NCBI GenBank assembly: GCA_034509495.1 | Contig: JAVGWO010000026.1 | Coordinates: 6,899,490-6,963,489, forward strand | Direction: 5' to 3' | DNA from: Acestrorhynchus altus | Taxonomy: Eukaryota > Chordata > Actinopteri > Characiformes > Acestrorhynchidae | DNA length: 64,000 bases | Shown: positions 46,401 through 56,299 of the stretch, one piece after another | How positions within the stretch are numbered: the stretch's first letter is position 1 | Layout: each line of letters starts with the position of its first letter | Translations under genes and position numbers: made by a program | The notes under the pieces: generated by a model | Databases searched by the model: none | Told to the model about the DNA's origin: nothing | Seen by the model: only the letters and a program-made list of their open reading frames with translations

Positions 46401-49400
46401 GATTTTTGTAATACGAGACTTTTTGAACACACCTCGCACTTTCTTACTGAGTAAACTAGACTTTAAAAACAAAAGTGTAAAATCTATGCTGATTGCAGAA
46501 GTTGACTAATGTTCAGACCTTGTGACCGGCCATGTTACCGAGGACTTTTGCCCCGGCAACACGCATACAGGGTAATGTCTGTAAACAGGTAATGTCAACA
46601 ACTTCACGTGCTCATAAATTCATACAAAAAGTTAGTCCGATTTTATATGAATTACAAGTAAAGTGACATTTCATACTTACTTTTTTTACTGCTGATCAGG
46701 ATAGTTTACACCTCATGAAAATCCAGAATATTACATTATTACGATATTTAATTACAAAATCTTGGAAAACTTAATCTATTACTTTAAAGGTAATGAAAAA
46801 AAAAAATGACAGTTAATTTTTTTCCACAATATTCAATTTTTTGAGATGCACTCGTATCCTGTGTCTTTAAACACTGGTAGTATTTTTACCAATACTCTCC
46901 CCCACAAAACAAAGCTAATACTGATCTGCTTCCTTCATGAATGTGTATATAATTATTACACCACAAGTTACAATTTATGCTCTTGTGTTGTATTTCATGT
47001 TGATGTTTTTGACACTAATTGAAATTTGGTTAGGGGCATCCTTACTGAGAGTGCCCCATCAATTTGGAACAACCAGCAGAAGCAAACGGAATCTGAGCAG
47101 CAATTTAAGCATCACATGTTGAGTTACTCATCATGATTTGAATTACTGTTTTATTATTATTTTTGTGTGCTCCCTTTTTGCCATGGCTCAATATTAATCT
47201 TGAGTATCTTGACTGGGAGAAAAAAAAGCCACAAAAATTAGTCTTTCAAACTGCTTGATTTGAATAACACAAGCTGCTTATTACTAAATGAAGGAGTTAT
47301 TTAGACTGAATGAACAAACCCTTTTACAGTGCAGTTAAAAAGTACAAATAAGAAAATAAAAAAGTCAGTTCTCATACTGCCTTGTCCTCTGATTTTTTTT
47401 TTTTTTTTTTTTTATTTCTGGATGAAAAAAAAATGCTCAGCTTCATTTCTGCAGCAATAGTGGATCATTAATCTGGTTTTCCTTAATAATCAAAACTTTG
47501 ATAGTCAGGGGTCATTTGACTAACATTTCAACGTAGTCCACTGCCTTGCTTACATCTTAGTCCACAATTGACAAGAAGTATCATAGACTGTGAGGTTCTA
47601 ATTTGGATTCTAGCCTATTTTGTATTAGCCAAGGACACATTTTCGGGGGGGGAACGTCACCCTGGACAAGGTGCTAAATATCGTAAAGATTAGGGATAGT
47701 CTGCCTCTGGTCTAATCAGGGTACTTAAATGTTGTGTGAATTCTTATTACACAGAACACTGGACTAAACCACAGTAAAAAGAACAGATTATTTCTTTAAA
47801 ATGACAAACGTAAAAATATTTCCACATTTCTCAAACCCCTTTAACCGCTTCCTTTTATTTGTTCGTTGTGCTTATTCACCACATTCCTCTTCTGGCAGTT
47901 CTAGCTCTTACAGATCAGGTATAATTAGCACACGCGTGTATTTTCCTGCAGGCTAAACTGAATGTAAATTGAGGGCCGGGCCAATGGAGATGTCATATGA
48001 ACAGTGATTTATTCATTATTCATGGGCTGCTCTCGAGTCTGGGGGCTCGTCTGTCACAGAGGGAGGAGGGGCCTCTTTTGGCTTTGATGTGAAGCCTCTG
48101 TGACCATCTCATTTACTCTCGATCTGGAGCTGGCACAGATTAGTTGCACCATATCAGAGCTCTTATTAGGTCTTAAGGGCCACCGTAGTGCCTGGCAGAG
48201 CATTAAAGATTAAGCGTGAATGGCACTGATCACACAGGAGGGAAACGTCATAGCCATGCTGCCGGTCTTAAATGTGGGTCAGAAACAGGCAAGACTCGGG
48301 ATGACCAGGGAGATGCTTTCTAATAAATCTGTGGTGGCGGTTCAAGAAATGCATTTCACAGAATTCAGTGTGTGGCTGTGTGCGCTAATCTAGACACTGT
48401 ATTATTACTGTTTGAAGAGTAAGTTACTCAAACTTAAAATGAAAAATTGCTCATCATTTGATGCTGCTTTAAGCAAAACTGATAATATAAAAAAAGGCTT
48501 AATAATATTAAAAAAATGACTGTTTGATATTGTGTAACACCACACCATGCTTTAACTCTAGCGTGTAAGCCTAGAATGATGATTAGAGGTTAATTAATTC
48601 GAGGTCATAAGCTCCCACTCCCATTAGCGCCAGTGCTTTAATAATGAAGCAAAAACGCATCTTAGCCGACGGATTACATTTGGGGGTCAGAGGAAAATAG
48701 CATATTTTTTGCTGAACTATTCCTTTACGCTGCTGCTAAAAGGCTGACTGTGTGAGTCTCCCAGCAATGTGCTGACATTTACATTCATAACAAAGACGGA
48801 GTCAAGAGGATGAGGATCAGTGCCAGCCTCCTTCTCCTATAGCGCCATTCGAGGTGCAGATGTATTGATCTGAACATGGAGGAGCCTACACACAGCTCAG
48901 CTGATTGGTATTCAGTACAATCCTCAGACTCCAACACGGTGACGGAGAGGTACATACATCACAACACCGCGCCAGAGCCTTTAGCACACAGTTACGAAGA
49001 AAGGTGCTACAAAGCCTTCTTTGAGCAATGCCTTAAAAAGAACCATGTTTGTTGACAGACATTACTTGGATGAAAGAATTGGGGCACCTGCTCATTTATT
49101 GGATGATGCATAATCACCAACTTATCGTACCGGATATAGCGCCATAATTCAGTTCTACAGCTCAGTGACACACGGCTTTATACCCCTCAAGCCCACGCCT
49201 GGCATTAGACATGGTGCTAATAAGTCCATGTCTATCTGCTCCAGAAAGTCCTATTGTACTGGACGAGACTAGCTGTATGTCAGTAATGGGTGCAACTTAA
49301 AATAAAAGGGGTATAAAATAAAAAGGTATGAAGCTTAAAATTGGTCAATATTCTTTAAATCAAAGTAAGGGTACTTTTAAAAGGTTCTTCACACTTTTAC

Positions 49401-50484
49401 CTCTGTAGAGAACACACGGTACGTCTTTGGCAGTTCTCAAAGAACCCATTGCAGCGCCTTTATTGTTGAGTGAATTTTCTGGGGTTTTCTCTTTTTCCTT
49501 TCGACACAACCCTGTCTCAGGTTTGCCCTTGTGTCTGTGGGTCAGTAAAAATTGAAAGGCCAGCAGAAACCTGATGGCTGAATATAAATGAGTAATCATT
49601 GCAGATATTAAAAGGGGGAAGTGCTGCTGGTCTCGAAAATCATCCCGGCTTTGAACCCCAAACACGAGCACATACAGGTTTGTGTTACATATTTGTGCTT
49701 CCCTGTGGATTCTTCCTGGCCCCCTCCAATTCGGTCATTTTCCAATTCCAGCCACTCAGGTCTCAAGTCACACAGCAGGAAAAGTGGCCCAATTCAGTTT
49801 ATGCTCCCATCTGGCACGTATGCCCAAAGGGTCCACTTCCCAAAGCCTACCTTTTTTTCGGCAGCGTCACAGAAGCCATCAATGAGCGGTGACTGACAGC
49901 TGGGCTTATTACTGGGAAAACGTGCGCCGTATTCGGCCACTTTGCTTTCTTTATACTTTGCTTTAAGCTTTTTTTTTTTTTGTCTTTTGATGTTGCAGCC
50001 ATGTTCAGCCATTTCTTTGGTGACAGTATGTTTGTTTGAGCAGAGTTCCTCACCATCCCATCACTAAAACCTCCCCCACTGTTGTTGTCCTTTTCTCTTT
50101 CTCCCCTGTGCACAGATTTATGAAGAGTCAGATTGATGTAAATGCAGCATGAATTCCGATCTGGCTGTTCAGAATGAGCTGCACTGGATTTCAATAGCAC
50201 ATATGAAAGTGACCCATTTTGGATTTTAAAACATTTTCTTCAAAAAAGATTCTGCTCCCCCTCATTCATAATCAATTACCTTACTGCTATCCCAAAATCA
50301 GAGCAGTTCTGTTCTTAAAACTCACGCACACCCACTCTGGATTATCAATATTCAGGAGCTGTCTTCCTTGGTTTGATTCTTTTTTTTTTTTTTTTTTTCC
50401 ATCTTCCCCTCCGTGCTGTTTCTCCCTGTACTGCAAATTTAAGCAGCACATGTGAAGATCGGGTCATCCTCAGGTCGGTCGGTC

Positions 50485-50519
<35 letters not shown>

Positions 50520-52344
50520 TCACTCACTCACTCACTCATACATACACAAAATGGTTTCCCCATGGGCCTTTACCAGCACGGGTGGGGAGAGTGTCTCTTC
50601 CTGCCACAGGCCGGAGAACTACAGACAGAAAGCTGAGGTTAAATGGACACGAGTATCTCTCTCTCAGGTCAACGAGGAGAAAAAGTCCTGACAATTCTTC
50701 TAAGGCAACTGATTTGGATTATTTTGTCAGTTAAAGACATTTTAAACCTGAATGTTAAAGCTTCAAGCTACTTTGTTCAGAAGAATCAACTCTGAATGTA
50801 TTAGCCAGATAAAAATCTCTTTACTGAGGAACATCAAAAACGTCCCCTCAGATCAGAGAGGCCTTGCTCAGATTAGTGGCGTGATTTACTTTAAACTCTG
50901 AGTGAAAAGGGGCCAAAATACCCTTTAACACTCAGCCTCTAAATGAGCTCTACTCAGCTTACCTCATGCAGTCAAAAGCACCAAATATGTAGATGATTTT
51001 TATTTGATAGCACTCACTGAACTGACCTCATTAGAATGGCTGATAGCTCCAAACTTGACCTCCTCACTCCTATAGTCTTAAAATGTTCTGTTTATAACGT
51101 TGGCATTAAAAGCATTCTTTGCTATGGCTTTACTGGAATAGCTGTAGTGTGGCTACTTGTGCATGGAGGGATTGTGATTAGCATGCGTTATAGCCATTTT
51201 CAGGGTGAAATAATAATAATATTACAAAAACAATAATAATCACAACCTTTGAAAAAAGGCAACTTTACAGGAGCAGGGTGTGCGTCTGGATTTTCACTGC
51301 AAATCAGTGTAAAAAAAGTCATTTTAGAGCATTAAATTCTGGTCCATTCATCATGAAGGTGACAATATAAAGAACCTGCAAAAGTGCAAAATTGGAGATA
51401 CGGTGTGAGTTTTGCATGACATAGTCAGGACTTCTAAAACTAGCGTTCATAAAAGAAACAAACAACAAACCCACCCAGCATCCAGTTTGTTCCAGCACTG
51501 CGGTCAACAGCAATAGTTGGAAAAATAAAACTTTTGAGGCAGCATTCTGCTGACCATGGCAGAACTACTGCTGCTGACGGTGGCAGGATTTTAGGGAATT
51601 TGCCCATCTATAGATCACAATCCTAATTAACACACTGAAAAGAATGCATTTGTACTGTTTCCACATAATTACTGAATAATAATCTTTAAGACATAATTAA
51701 AGTGACTACCCTGCATTCTTAATACAATGGGAAACAGCCGATGGCAAACCAGCTGGTCTGTACCTGTACCTGCCACCAATATTGGCCACTGGAAGCATAT
51801 CTCAACTGTCACATGATCTGCTTTTCATATTTTATCAAGTATCCGATGATCAATCCATTTGTCTCATTTAATGGATCATTACTAGGTAGAGCACGTCCTT
51901 CACGCTGCATCTTCAGCAGTAGTGGTCTGTGGTGGAACCTTCCTCTGCGGCCTGAACCAAGCAATAAAACCTAATGTGCGTTTGTAGCTAAAATCCATAA
52001 CTTTCCACTTGTTCATTTAATCCTCACTTCAATGGTTTGCTCAATTTTAAATATATTTCACGACAAATGTTGTGTAACAAAAGGGCAAAATTAAATTAAA
52101 ATGTTATTCAATAAAATAAGGGGTCAACATACGGCCAAATGTTTTGAGACCTAGAACACAGAAGCCATAACCAAGAAATCTGCACTTCCATTTCTTATGC
52201 AATGAAAATACTAAACCTAGTAAACCAAACATCTCTTAAATGTGATAAGAAAACATGGGAGTGAGCTGGACGGTGACCGGATTCACCCACAGAAGCATAA
52301 GAAAGGTGCTGACCCAAAAAAGCACCCAATGAGAGAGAGAGAGA

Positions 52345-52386
<42 letters not shown>

Positions 52387-53492
52387 ACACAGGTGTGAGG
52401 AGGCAAGTTATTTCAGTCTGTGAAACGTTCTCCCTCCATCGCTCCCTCTGTAAAAAGCTAGGTCGACTCACTAACTACAGTCTCAGAGGAGGTTTTATAG
52501 AGGACAGTGCTCGAAGGAGAACACTCTCTCTGTCTCCCTCGCTCCAGCTCAGTCAGTCTACTAACACAAACCTCATCATGAAGGCTTAAGAACATCTGAT
52601 TGAACACTGATCACTCAAGTCACTAAGCGTCCCACAGAGTGGCACTTACCCTCCTCCACAGTGGAGTCCAGCTGGGTCACTTTGACGGCCAGCAAATCCA
52701 CACGCTCCTGCAGGTGGTTCATTCTCAGATAGAAGCTGTTGGCTTCTTTAAACAGCTCCCCAAAGATGTCCTCCGCATGGCGACCTGCAAAGAGACGTCA
52801 GTAAGACATCGGAGCAGAGCAACAGAGGGACACCATCCCAGACCTCCCCAACCGCAGGCAAGCAAGGAATCAGAAGAACTAAAAGCAAATCTTTAAATGT
52901 AAACTTTTAAATAAAAATAATAAAGAAAGTATAGCATAACTCAATGTCATGATATTTCCATACAGATCAATATTTCCCCCCAAACCCCTATATCATCAGT
53001 ATAACACCCAGGTAATTACTTGGATTCTGGGAAATATAGCAAGCTCTACTGGCAGCATGGTGGACCATTTCTGACCTCATTTTTAGTTCAGTTTTAAAAG
53101 TGAAAAAGTAACAGGAGACAAATATCAGTGAGACACATTCTGGTTTTCCAGTTTTCAGAAATGGGACATTTCAAGGGTGTGTATGCTGTACAGAATTTAG
53201 AATCAAAGGAGCTGCTGGCTGCTCATGTTGAGGATGTCATGCCCTGTGTACTTTAACGGCACGAACCAACGTTGGCATCACATTAAATTACCATGGAAGG
53301 GCTTTACGAATGAGAAAAGGGTGGAGAAGAGCCCTGGATGGAAGACTCACTGAGGCTGCCGAGCTGTTTGATGATGGCAGCCAGGGTGCTGTTGGTGACG
53401 CATTCGAGCTCACTAGTGACCCCATCAGGCAGAGCCCCCCTGCACAGGTGCCTGGGCTCTATGCTCCTTTTTACCAGCGGCATGGCTGACTA
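30926..53492 (-). CDS. wasf3: WASF3 (WAVE3) actin-nucleation promoting factor, eight coding exons
   Basis: WAVE3 works in the WAVE regulatory complex at the leading edge, where Rac signalling releases its C-terminal VCA segment to activate Arp2/3. Coding segments on the - strand: 53483-53351, 52784-52650, 42130-41977, 40159-40047, 36504-36326, 34684-34400, 34241-33850 and 31083-30926, all with GT-AG introns. In order they give the WAVE homology domain from MPLVKRSIEPRHLCRGALP, the coiled WHD helix, DKPPPLNILSPYR, YTDPSYFFNLWKEKML, a basic region with KKVRKARNRR, a proline-rich region, the WH2 motif SDARSDLLAAIRRG, the central NDVATILSRR and the acidic tail ending DENEWSD. STVEEVSLQDIN and the CRGALP start mark WASF3 rather than WASF1 or WASF2. 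The predicted length is about 516 residues (human 502). Exon 5 is out of frame as written. The 5' non-coding exon was not located. The gene is convergent with gpr12. Confidence 0.95.
31174..32683 (-). mobile_element. Tc1-type element with about 205-bp inverted repeats, in wasf3 intron 8
   Basis: The left end CAGTGAAGGAAATAATTATT and the inverted right end match over about 205 bases, including CCTTGCTGATTTT, AACAGTGAGAGATA-like and GCATTTTGCAGAGAGAAATA. Long terminal repeats of this kind are the IR/DR class. The interior on the - strand gives frame-broken transposase: WMFLRVIERRYF, TVPTVKHGGGNMFWGVF, LLPSARTL and FQHNNDPKHTAKATKEW. A TA is at 31172-31173; the right flank is mutated. At 1510 bp it is nearly full length but inactive. 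Confidence 0.88.
32690..33830. other. remainder of wasf3 intron 8
   Basis: No gene or clear repeat family seen. Confidence 0.4.
33826..33849 (-). promoter_or_regulatory. wasf3 exon 8 donor running into a GA repeat
   Basis: In sense the intron starts GTAAGAGAGAGAGAGAGAGG, so the 5' splice site is continuous with a (GA)n tract. Confidence 0.85.
33850..34241 (-). CDS. wasf3: wasf3 exon 8, proline-rich region and start of WH2
   Basis: Encodes HPEYFIPPAPPPPPPLIPSA and QTAFDSP, then a Ser/Pro/His-rich stretch with PPPPPPGPP, then PLIPMSDARSDLLAAIRRG, the WH2 (actin-monomer-binding) motif. Proline runs bind profilin and SH3 partners such as IRSp53. The acceptor is TTTTGACAG|TGGTCA; the donor CGAG|GTAAGA runs straight into a GA repeat. 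Phase 1 at the end joins exon 9 within a glycine. Confidence 0.93.
34400..34684 (-). CDS. wasf3: wasf3 exon 7, low-complexity Ser/Gln/Pro linker
   Basis: Begins SVASDIGDHSYPGSPSRPAQ, aligning with the HASDVTDYSYPATP stretch of WASF3, and continues as a poorly conserved Ser/Thr/Gln/Pro/Ala linker ending ALNGPRPAQAKDYR. The acceptor is CTATTAG|GTCAGT and the donor TACAG|GTGCGT; phases fit exons 6 and 8. The linker is the fastest-changing part of WAVE proteins, so the weak match in its middle is expected. Confidence 0.88.
34690..36320. other. wasf3 intron 6
   Basis: Contains a degenerate tandem duplication with a unit of about 120 bases between about 35090 and 35330 (recurring CTGACTGAAGCAAACAGTGA-like and CACCTTTGGCACTTCTGAAA-like phrases). 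Nothing else assigned. Confidence 0.4.
36326..36504 (-). CDS. wasf3: wasf3 exon 6, basic region
   Basis: Encodes EQQKQVEDPGREVKKVRKAR, then NRRQEWNVLAYDKEFRPDA and the SSEGSLSPDS segment. The KKVRKARNRR cluster is the basic region of WAVE proteins, thought to bind acidic lipids. The acceptor follows about 26 CT units in sense; the donor is AGCAG|GTGAGA, phase 2. The length is 179 bases. Confidence 0.94.
36506..36559. repeat. (AG)n microsatellite at the wasf3 exon 6 acceptor
   Basis: About 26 AG units on the + strand, which form the CT polypyrimidine tract of the exon 6 acceptor in sense. Confidence 0.97.
37480..37957 (+). mobile_element. 3' end of a non-LTR retrotransposon
   Basis: Matches the common fish LINE 3' region. 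In broken frames it reads EMSFLRRVAGRSLRDRVRSV, LRVEPLLLYIERN, RTRWKDYVSRLAWEQL and EREVWASLLRLLPCD. It ends with GACGGACGGATGGACGG, the short tandem tail usual for such elements. It lies antisense in wasf3 intron 5 and is not functional. Confidence 0.8.
38000..38290 (-). mobile_element. mariner-like transposase fragment
   Basis: Contains GACCTCTAAAGGTGTCCTGT, AGTTCTGCGAGCTGTGAGGTGG and CAATGAGCCT…GCCCATGACCCTGT, phrases of a high-copy fish DNA transposon. A second decayed piece of the family lies at about 39310-39540. Confidence 0.55.
38400..38925 (+). mobile_element. Tc1 transposase remnant
   Basis: The + frame reads VYQSGKGYKAIAKAL and THKWRKLEE (the helix-turn-helix region), then after decay NIIPAVKHGV. 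Several stops and indels are present. It lies antisense in wasf3 intron 5. Confidence 0.72.
39991..40046. repeat. (AC)28 microsatellite forming the wasf3 exon 5 donor
   Basis: Twenty-eight AC units on the + strand. In sense the intron begins as (GT)28 immediately after CAGAAG, so the first GT is the splice donor. Confidence 0.95.
40047..40159 (-). CDS. wasf3: wasf3 exon 5, apparently frameshifted
   Basis: Most of the exon encodes YTDPSYFFNLWKEKMLQATE followed by DKRKEKRRQK, a nearly invariant WAVE segment. The acceptor (CTCTCTCCAG ending at 40160) joins exon 4 as R-D-D-K, exactly the family sequence, but that frame does not reach YTDPSYFF. Two further bases (or a loss of five relative to the human arrangement) between 40131 and 40152 are needed to reconcile them. 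No other AG in the region restores the frame. The donor is CAGAAG|GTGTGT, the first GT of a (GT)28 repeat. The exon is certainly homologous. Whether the indel is a sequence error or real is unknown. Confidence 0.85.
40340..40425. repeat. (CA)n microsatellite in wasf3 intron 4
   Basis: About 43 CA units. Confidence 0.97.
40490..41480. mobile_element. TA-flanked MITE with terminal inverted repeats, interrupted by a SINE
   Basis: The left end TACACCTATCAACCATAGCA and right end ATGTTATGGCTGATTGGTGTA are inverse to each other, extending to CTCCTTGTTTCT / AGAACAAGGTC. The interior has the family phrases CACTGCAGTGCTAACAAC and CCTGTGGTGGTCCTGAGG. It lies in wasf3 intron 4. Confidence 0.78.
40705..41020 (-). 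mobile_element. SINE nested in the MITE
   Basis: A diverged copy of the repeat at 21671-21966: AACAGGGTCACGTTTAATCC … GGGATCCAACCCACAAGACC … GCAGTGCCACCGTGCCACCC. Confidence 0.65.
41605..41820. mobile_element. interspersed repeat, CTCAAAAAATTAGAATATTA family (copy 1)
   Basis: GAATCTCAAAAAATTAGAAT … TTACATGTAAAGTAACATTT … CTCATGAAAACCAGAAATCC. Related copies lie at about 46605-46870 and 60090-60300. Confidence 0.65.
41977..42130 (-). CDS. wasf3: wasf3 exon 4
   Basis: Encodes SLQDINMRKAFKSSTTQDQQ, then VVSRASIPNPVMEIYQHGD and KPPPLNILSPYR, strongly WASF3-like. The acceptor is TCTCCACAG|TTTCTC and the donor TTACAG|GTCAGG, phase 2. The preceding intron 3 is the largest inside the coding region, about 10.5 kb. 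Confidence 0.94.
42794..42956. mobile_element. short MITE with palindromic ends, TA flanks
   Basis: TACCGTATTTTCCAGAATAT at the left and GGCTTATAGTCCAGAAAAT then ACAGTA at the right are near-perfect inverted repeats of a very widespread short MITE (163 bp here). It lies in wasf3 intron 3. Confidence 0.85.
43660..43930 (+). mobile_element. decayed mariner-type transposase fragment
   Basis: CATACATGGTGGAGGCAATA, TGGACAGTGATCCAAAAAGT and GAACTTCTTAAATCAAATAA match the GGG…DPKHT… region of fish mariner transposases, with stops. Confidence 0.5.
44090..44470. repeat. GGTTCCTTGAAGAACC-rich dispersed repeat
   Basis: Several GGTTCCT/AGGAACC and GAAGAACC phrases arranged irregularly, as in a decayed MITE. 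No coding support. Confidence 0.4.
46605..46870. mobile_element. interspersed repeat, CTCAAAAAATTAGAATATTA family (copy 2)
   Basis: TACAAGTAAAGTGACATTTC, CTCATGAAAATCCAGAATAT and TTTTTTGAGATGCACTCGTA resemble copy 1. Confidence 0.55.
47930..48700. promoter_or_regulatory. candidate conserved non-coding block in wasf3 intron 3
   Basis: Repeat-free, moderately GC sequence with dense homeodomain-like cores (TTTATTCATTATTCATGGGC at about 48010; GGTTAATTAATTCGAGG at about 48590) and no open frame of note. It stands out from the surrounding AT-rich and transposon-derived DNA. Conservation cannot be tested here. Confidence 0.3.
49055..49300. mobile_element. MITE-like repeat fragment, ATTGGGGCACCTGCTCATT type
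   Basis: Shares CACCTGCTCATT, TATACCCCTCAAGCC, CTGGCATTAGACATGGTGC and GGGTGCAACTTAAA with 62.35-62.75 kb and, more weakly, 5.86-6.1 kb. Confidence 0.55.
50487..50538. repeat. (CA)n(CTCA)n microsatellite
   Basis: CA units pass into CTCA units. A poly-T run lies about 100 bases before it. Confidence 0.93.
52330..52384. repeat. (GA)n microsatellite
   Basis: GAGAGA with two AAAG interruptions, in wasf3 intron 3 about 270 bases beyond exon 3. Confidence 0.95.
52650..52784 (-). CDS. wasf3: wasf3 exon 3, WAVE homology domain helix
   Basis: Encodes RHAEDIFGELFKEANSFYL, then MNHLQERVDLLAVKVTQLD and STVEE, the coiled helix of the WHD. The acceptor CTTTGCAG|GTCGCC and donor GAGGAGG|GTAAGT are clear, and phases match both neighbours: the split serine from exon 2 and the split valine into exon 4. 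The length is 135 bases. Confidence 0.94.
53351..53492 (-). CDS. wasf3: wasf3 first coding exon (called exon 2)
   Basis: The ATG is at 53483-53481 and gives MPLVKRSIEPRHLCRGALP followed by DGVTSELECVTNSTLAAII, the start of the WAVE homology domain that binds Abi and HSPC300/Brk1. The acceptor is CTCTCTAG ending at 53493, nine bases before the ATG. The donor is CTCA|GTGAGT at 53350, phase 1. The upstream intron end is GA-rich on the + strand (CT-rich in sense). An acceptor this close to the ATG implies at least one untranslated exon further upstream, at higher coordinates. Confidence 0.93.
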
Positions 53493-53526
53493 CTAGAGAG
53501 AGGGAGAGAGGAGAAGGGGGGGAGTG

Positions 53527-53553
53527 ACACACACACACACACACACACACACG
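53527..53553. repeat. (CA)n microsatellite
   Basis: About 13 CA units, 35 bases upstream (in sense) of the exon 2 acceptor. Confidence 0.93.
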
Positions 53554-54335
53554 TTAATATAGAGATATGCAGCATTATATAAAGTTTTCAAGCCATAAAA
53601 TTAATAAAATGCATTTCAGACCAGTATGTTTTTCTGACAGATACATTTTTAAAACAATTACCACCTGATACTATGACCTGCACTGACCACTCATAAAATT
53701 ACAACCACCACCTCCGACATTTTGGCAAATTTGGTACCTGGTACTATTTCGTACCTGCTCCCCTGTGATTCCAAGCGAGCTGAGCAGGGACTAAATGTAA
53801 TGTGCAAACCTCACAGGGTGCTGATTGGCCAGAAAGAATGATACACGCACTGTAATGCAGACATGAGCACTGTGCTGCGTGCTGTTTAGGATGCTATGTT
53901 GAAGTCAGTTGAACTTTACTATTTAATGTCACCAGATACGAAAAATCAAGTACCATGCAGTGGAAATGTGCCAATATTGAAGACATTTTTTTTTGCAGTT
54001 TTCTTTTAACAAATCGGTGAAGTAATGGATGGATTTCAATCTCCATTTTTTAAATGACAGCAGCATAATAACAAAGCGGGTGTTATGATCTGTGATTCCT
54101 CTTTCCAAAAAGAAAGCACTCCCGGGAAGTCAGGACCTAATCACAGCATGGAAAAAGGATGAATTTGAGGACCGAGTCATTTCACACACCCACTCTGGAC
54201 TCAGAGGGAGCTCAGTTGACTGGACCTTCTGATCTTCTGATGAGGGATAAAATCAGCACAAAGAGATTCACATTAAAGCTAGCATCTCTGCTTTGCTGAG
54301 CTCACTGATCTGCTCTGCTGATGAGCCTGTTTGGT

Positions 54336-54337
<2 letters not shown>

Positions 54338-54398
<61 letters not shown>
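54338..54398. repeat. (TG)n microsatellite
   Basis: About 30 TG units. Confidence 0.97.
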
Positions 54399-54400
<2 letters not shown>

Positions 54401-54559
54401 CATGATTACCCTTGGGGCCAGTTCACATCTCAAGCTGTTTCACACTATAGCAGACAACACAGAACAGAGATATAATGAGCTACTGCCACAGCCGCACACA
54501 TATACAAAAAGATGAACAAACCCACACACACACACCCACACACACAAATAAGTGATCCT

Positions 54560-56280
54560 ACTGGATTAACTATTAACTAAAGGTGTGAGATGGGAGGAGT
54601 GTGGAGCATCACCAGATTATGAATTTCACTTTTGTTTTGTTACTAATTTTGTCACTAATTGCCTTAAGATCATTCATTTTTGGCAGACAGTTTATGATTG
54701 TGTACCATCGCACAGGGACTCAAAATCATAGAGCATATCATGGATATTATTACTATAAGAGCAAAATTAGTCCTGTTTAGCATTTGTGACAAACAGCATT
54801 TGTCTGCATGTCAAAATATTGTGATAAATATTGTGGATTGTGAAAATAAAGTGATATAATTCTTTAACCCTTACTTGGTGGTCATCCCCGCAACAGCAAC
54901 CTCGTGATCATTATATTTGCTAGTCCATTTGTGCAGTGTGATTCAGGCAGTGATCCTGACGTATCCAACACGACAAAGGTTCATCTCCATGAAACCACAC
55001 TGCAACAAGTTCTACAATCCCAGATCGGAGCACACTAATGCAAACCAGGACTGGCTGGCAAAAAGAGTGAAGCAGCTGCTGTCTGAGGGTCAGTCGGCAT
55101 AGGCAAGTAAAGCATAAATAAAGATGAAATGACCACAGGACAGGACAGAGGGCTCCACCTGCATCTGTACTAAATGCTGATCATAAATGAGCCTTAACCC
55201 AAGTCATCTTTGTTTAAAATCCTGTAATCTACCATGTCAGTAGTCATGCTTCTTATACTTTCAGATGACAGTTCTGTACCTCAGCTTGTCCAGAAATGTG
55301 TGAGTAAAGTGCATGTAAATTACAAAGCCTAGGAGCAGAAAATACCAATTGTCACATATTAAAATTCAGTTCTAAGCTGATTTTGTCCTTTAATTGTGCT
55401 CCGTTATGACTGACCCTACTGACATCACATCAGTACAATACATCTACAATATCTATTCAGTAGTGGCTCGTTAGACATACCAGCCTATTATCTCCAAATA
55501 TGTGCAGACAGACAGCAGGTGAAGCAATACAGACTGGACATCGTTTTGCTAAAGAAATCCGTAAAACACAAACAAATGACTGGAGACATCAAAGTCAACA
55601 TCATGAAAATTGACCCAAATGCGAGATTCACTCCATGAAATTCAATAAGACAAGTACTACCAGCCAAGTGTGTCAGAAGAGTTAATGTGCGGAATAATCG
55701 CTCAGCTCCAGGAAAGCTGCTGTGACAGAACTGGGTTCACTTCAACAAACCCTCACTGTTTAGAGCAACCTTCAGCTCTGATCAAACTATGCTCCTCCAG
55801 CCTGAAGGATGAGGAAACACTGAGACTACTCTGGAGATAAAATCTCAGAACTGATTACACAACTGGGTCATGACTAGGACAGGGTACGACAATCCAGTAC
55901 CTTCCAAACCCTTCATGGCACTCAAGGTATTTCTTGTACTGAGCATCAACAAATTCTATGGATTTCACTACATTGTGAAAACGGCTCCCTGTAATCTGTG
56001 GTTTTCAGAGAAATATGAAAATAACCCATTAACTTATTTACATCGATCCACCAACTCAGCCTACCACAGTTTAGCTCGTCCTCCGACACGGAAATGGTGA
56101 GAAATGCTACCTTTCTGAGTACTTCTAAAGTCAGACACAACAAAACTAATCAAAGCATATATGTTTTATTATTCTCAACCACAATAACTAAAACAAGGGA
56201 TGAAGAGAGAATGGACAATGCTTCTGTAAATATGAATGAAGGACAAAAGTTAAAAAAGAAGACAAATGTGCAATATGGAC
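54560..56280. other. wasf3 intron 1 or upstream DNA, no gene seen
   Basis: No convincing coding sequence or family match. Confidence 0.4.
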
Positions 56281-56299
56281 CTTTAAGAAAGGACCTTCC

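Noticed and set aside
30926..53492. Assignment of the WAVE gene to wasf1 or wasf2
   Set aside because: The CRGALP start, STVEEVSLQDIN junction and SIPNPV segment are WASF3 features, and the neighbour is GPR12-like rather than GPR6 or GPR3.
54917..55102. 61-codon frame without low complexity
   Set aside because: Too short, no homology recognised, no flanking splice signals of note.
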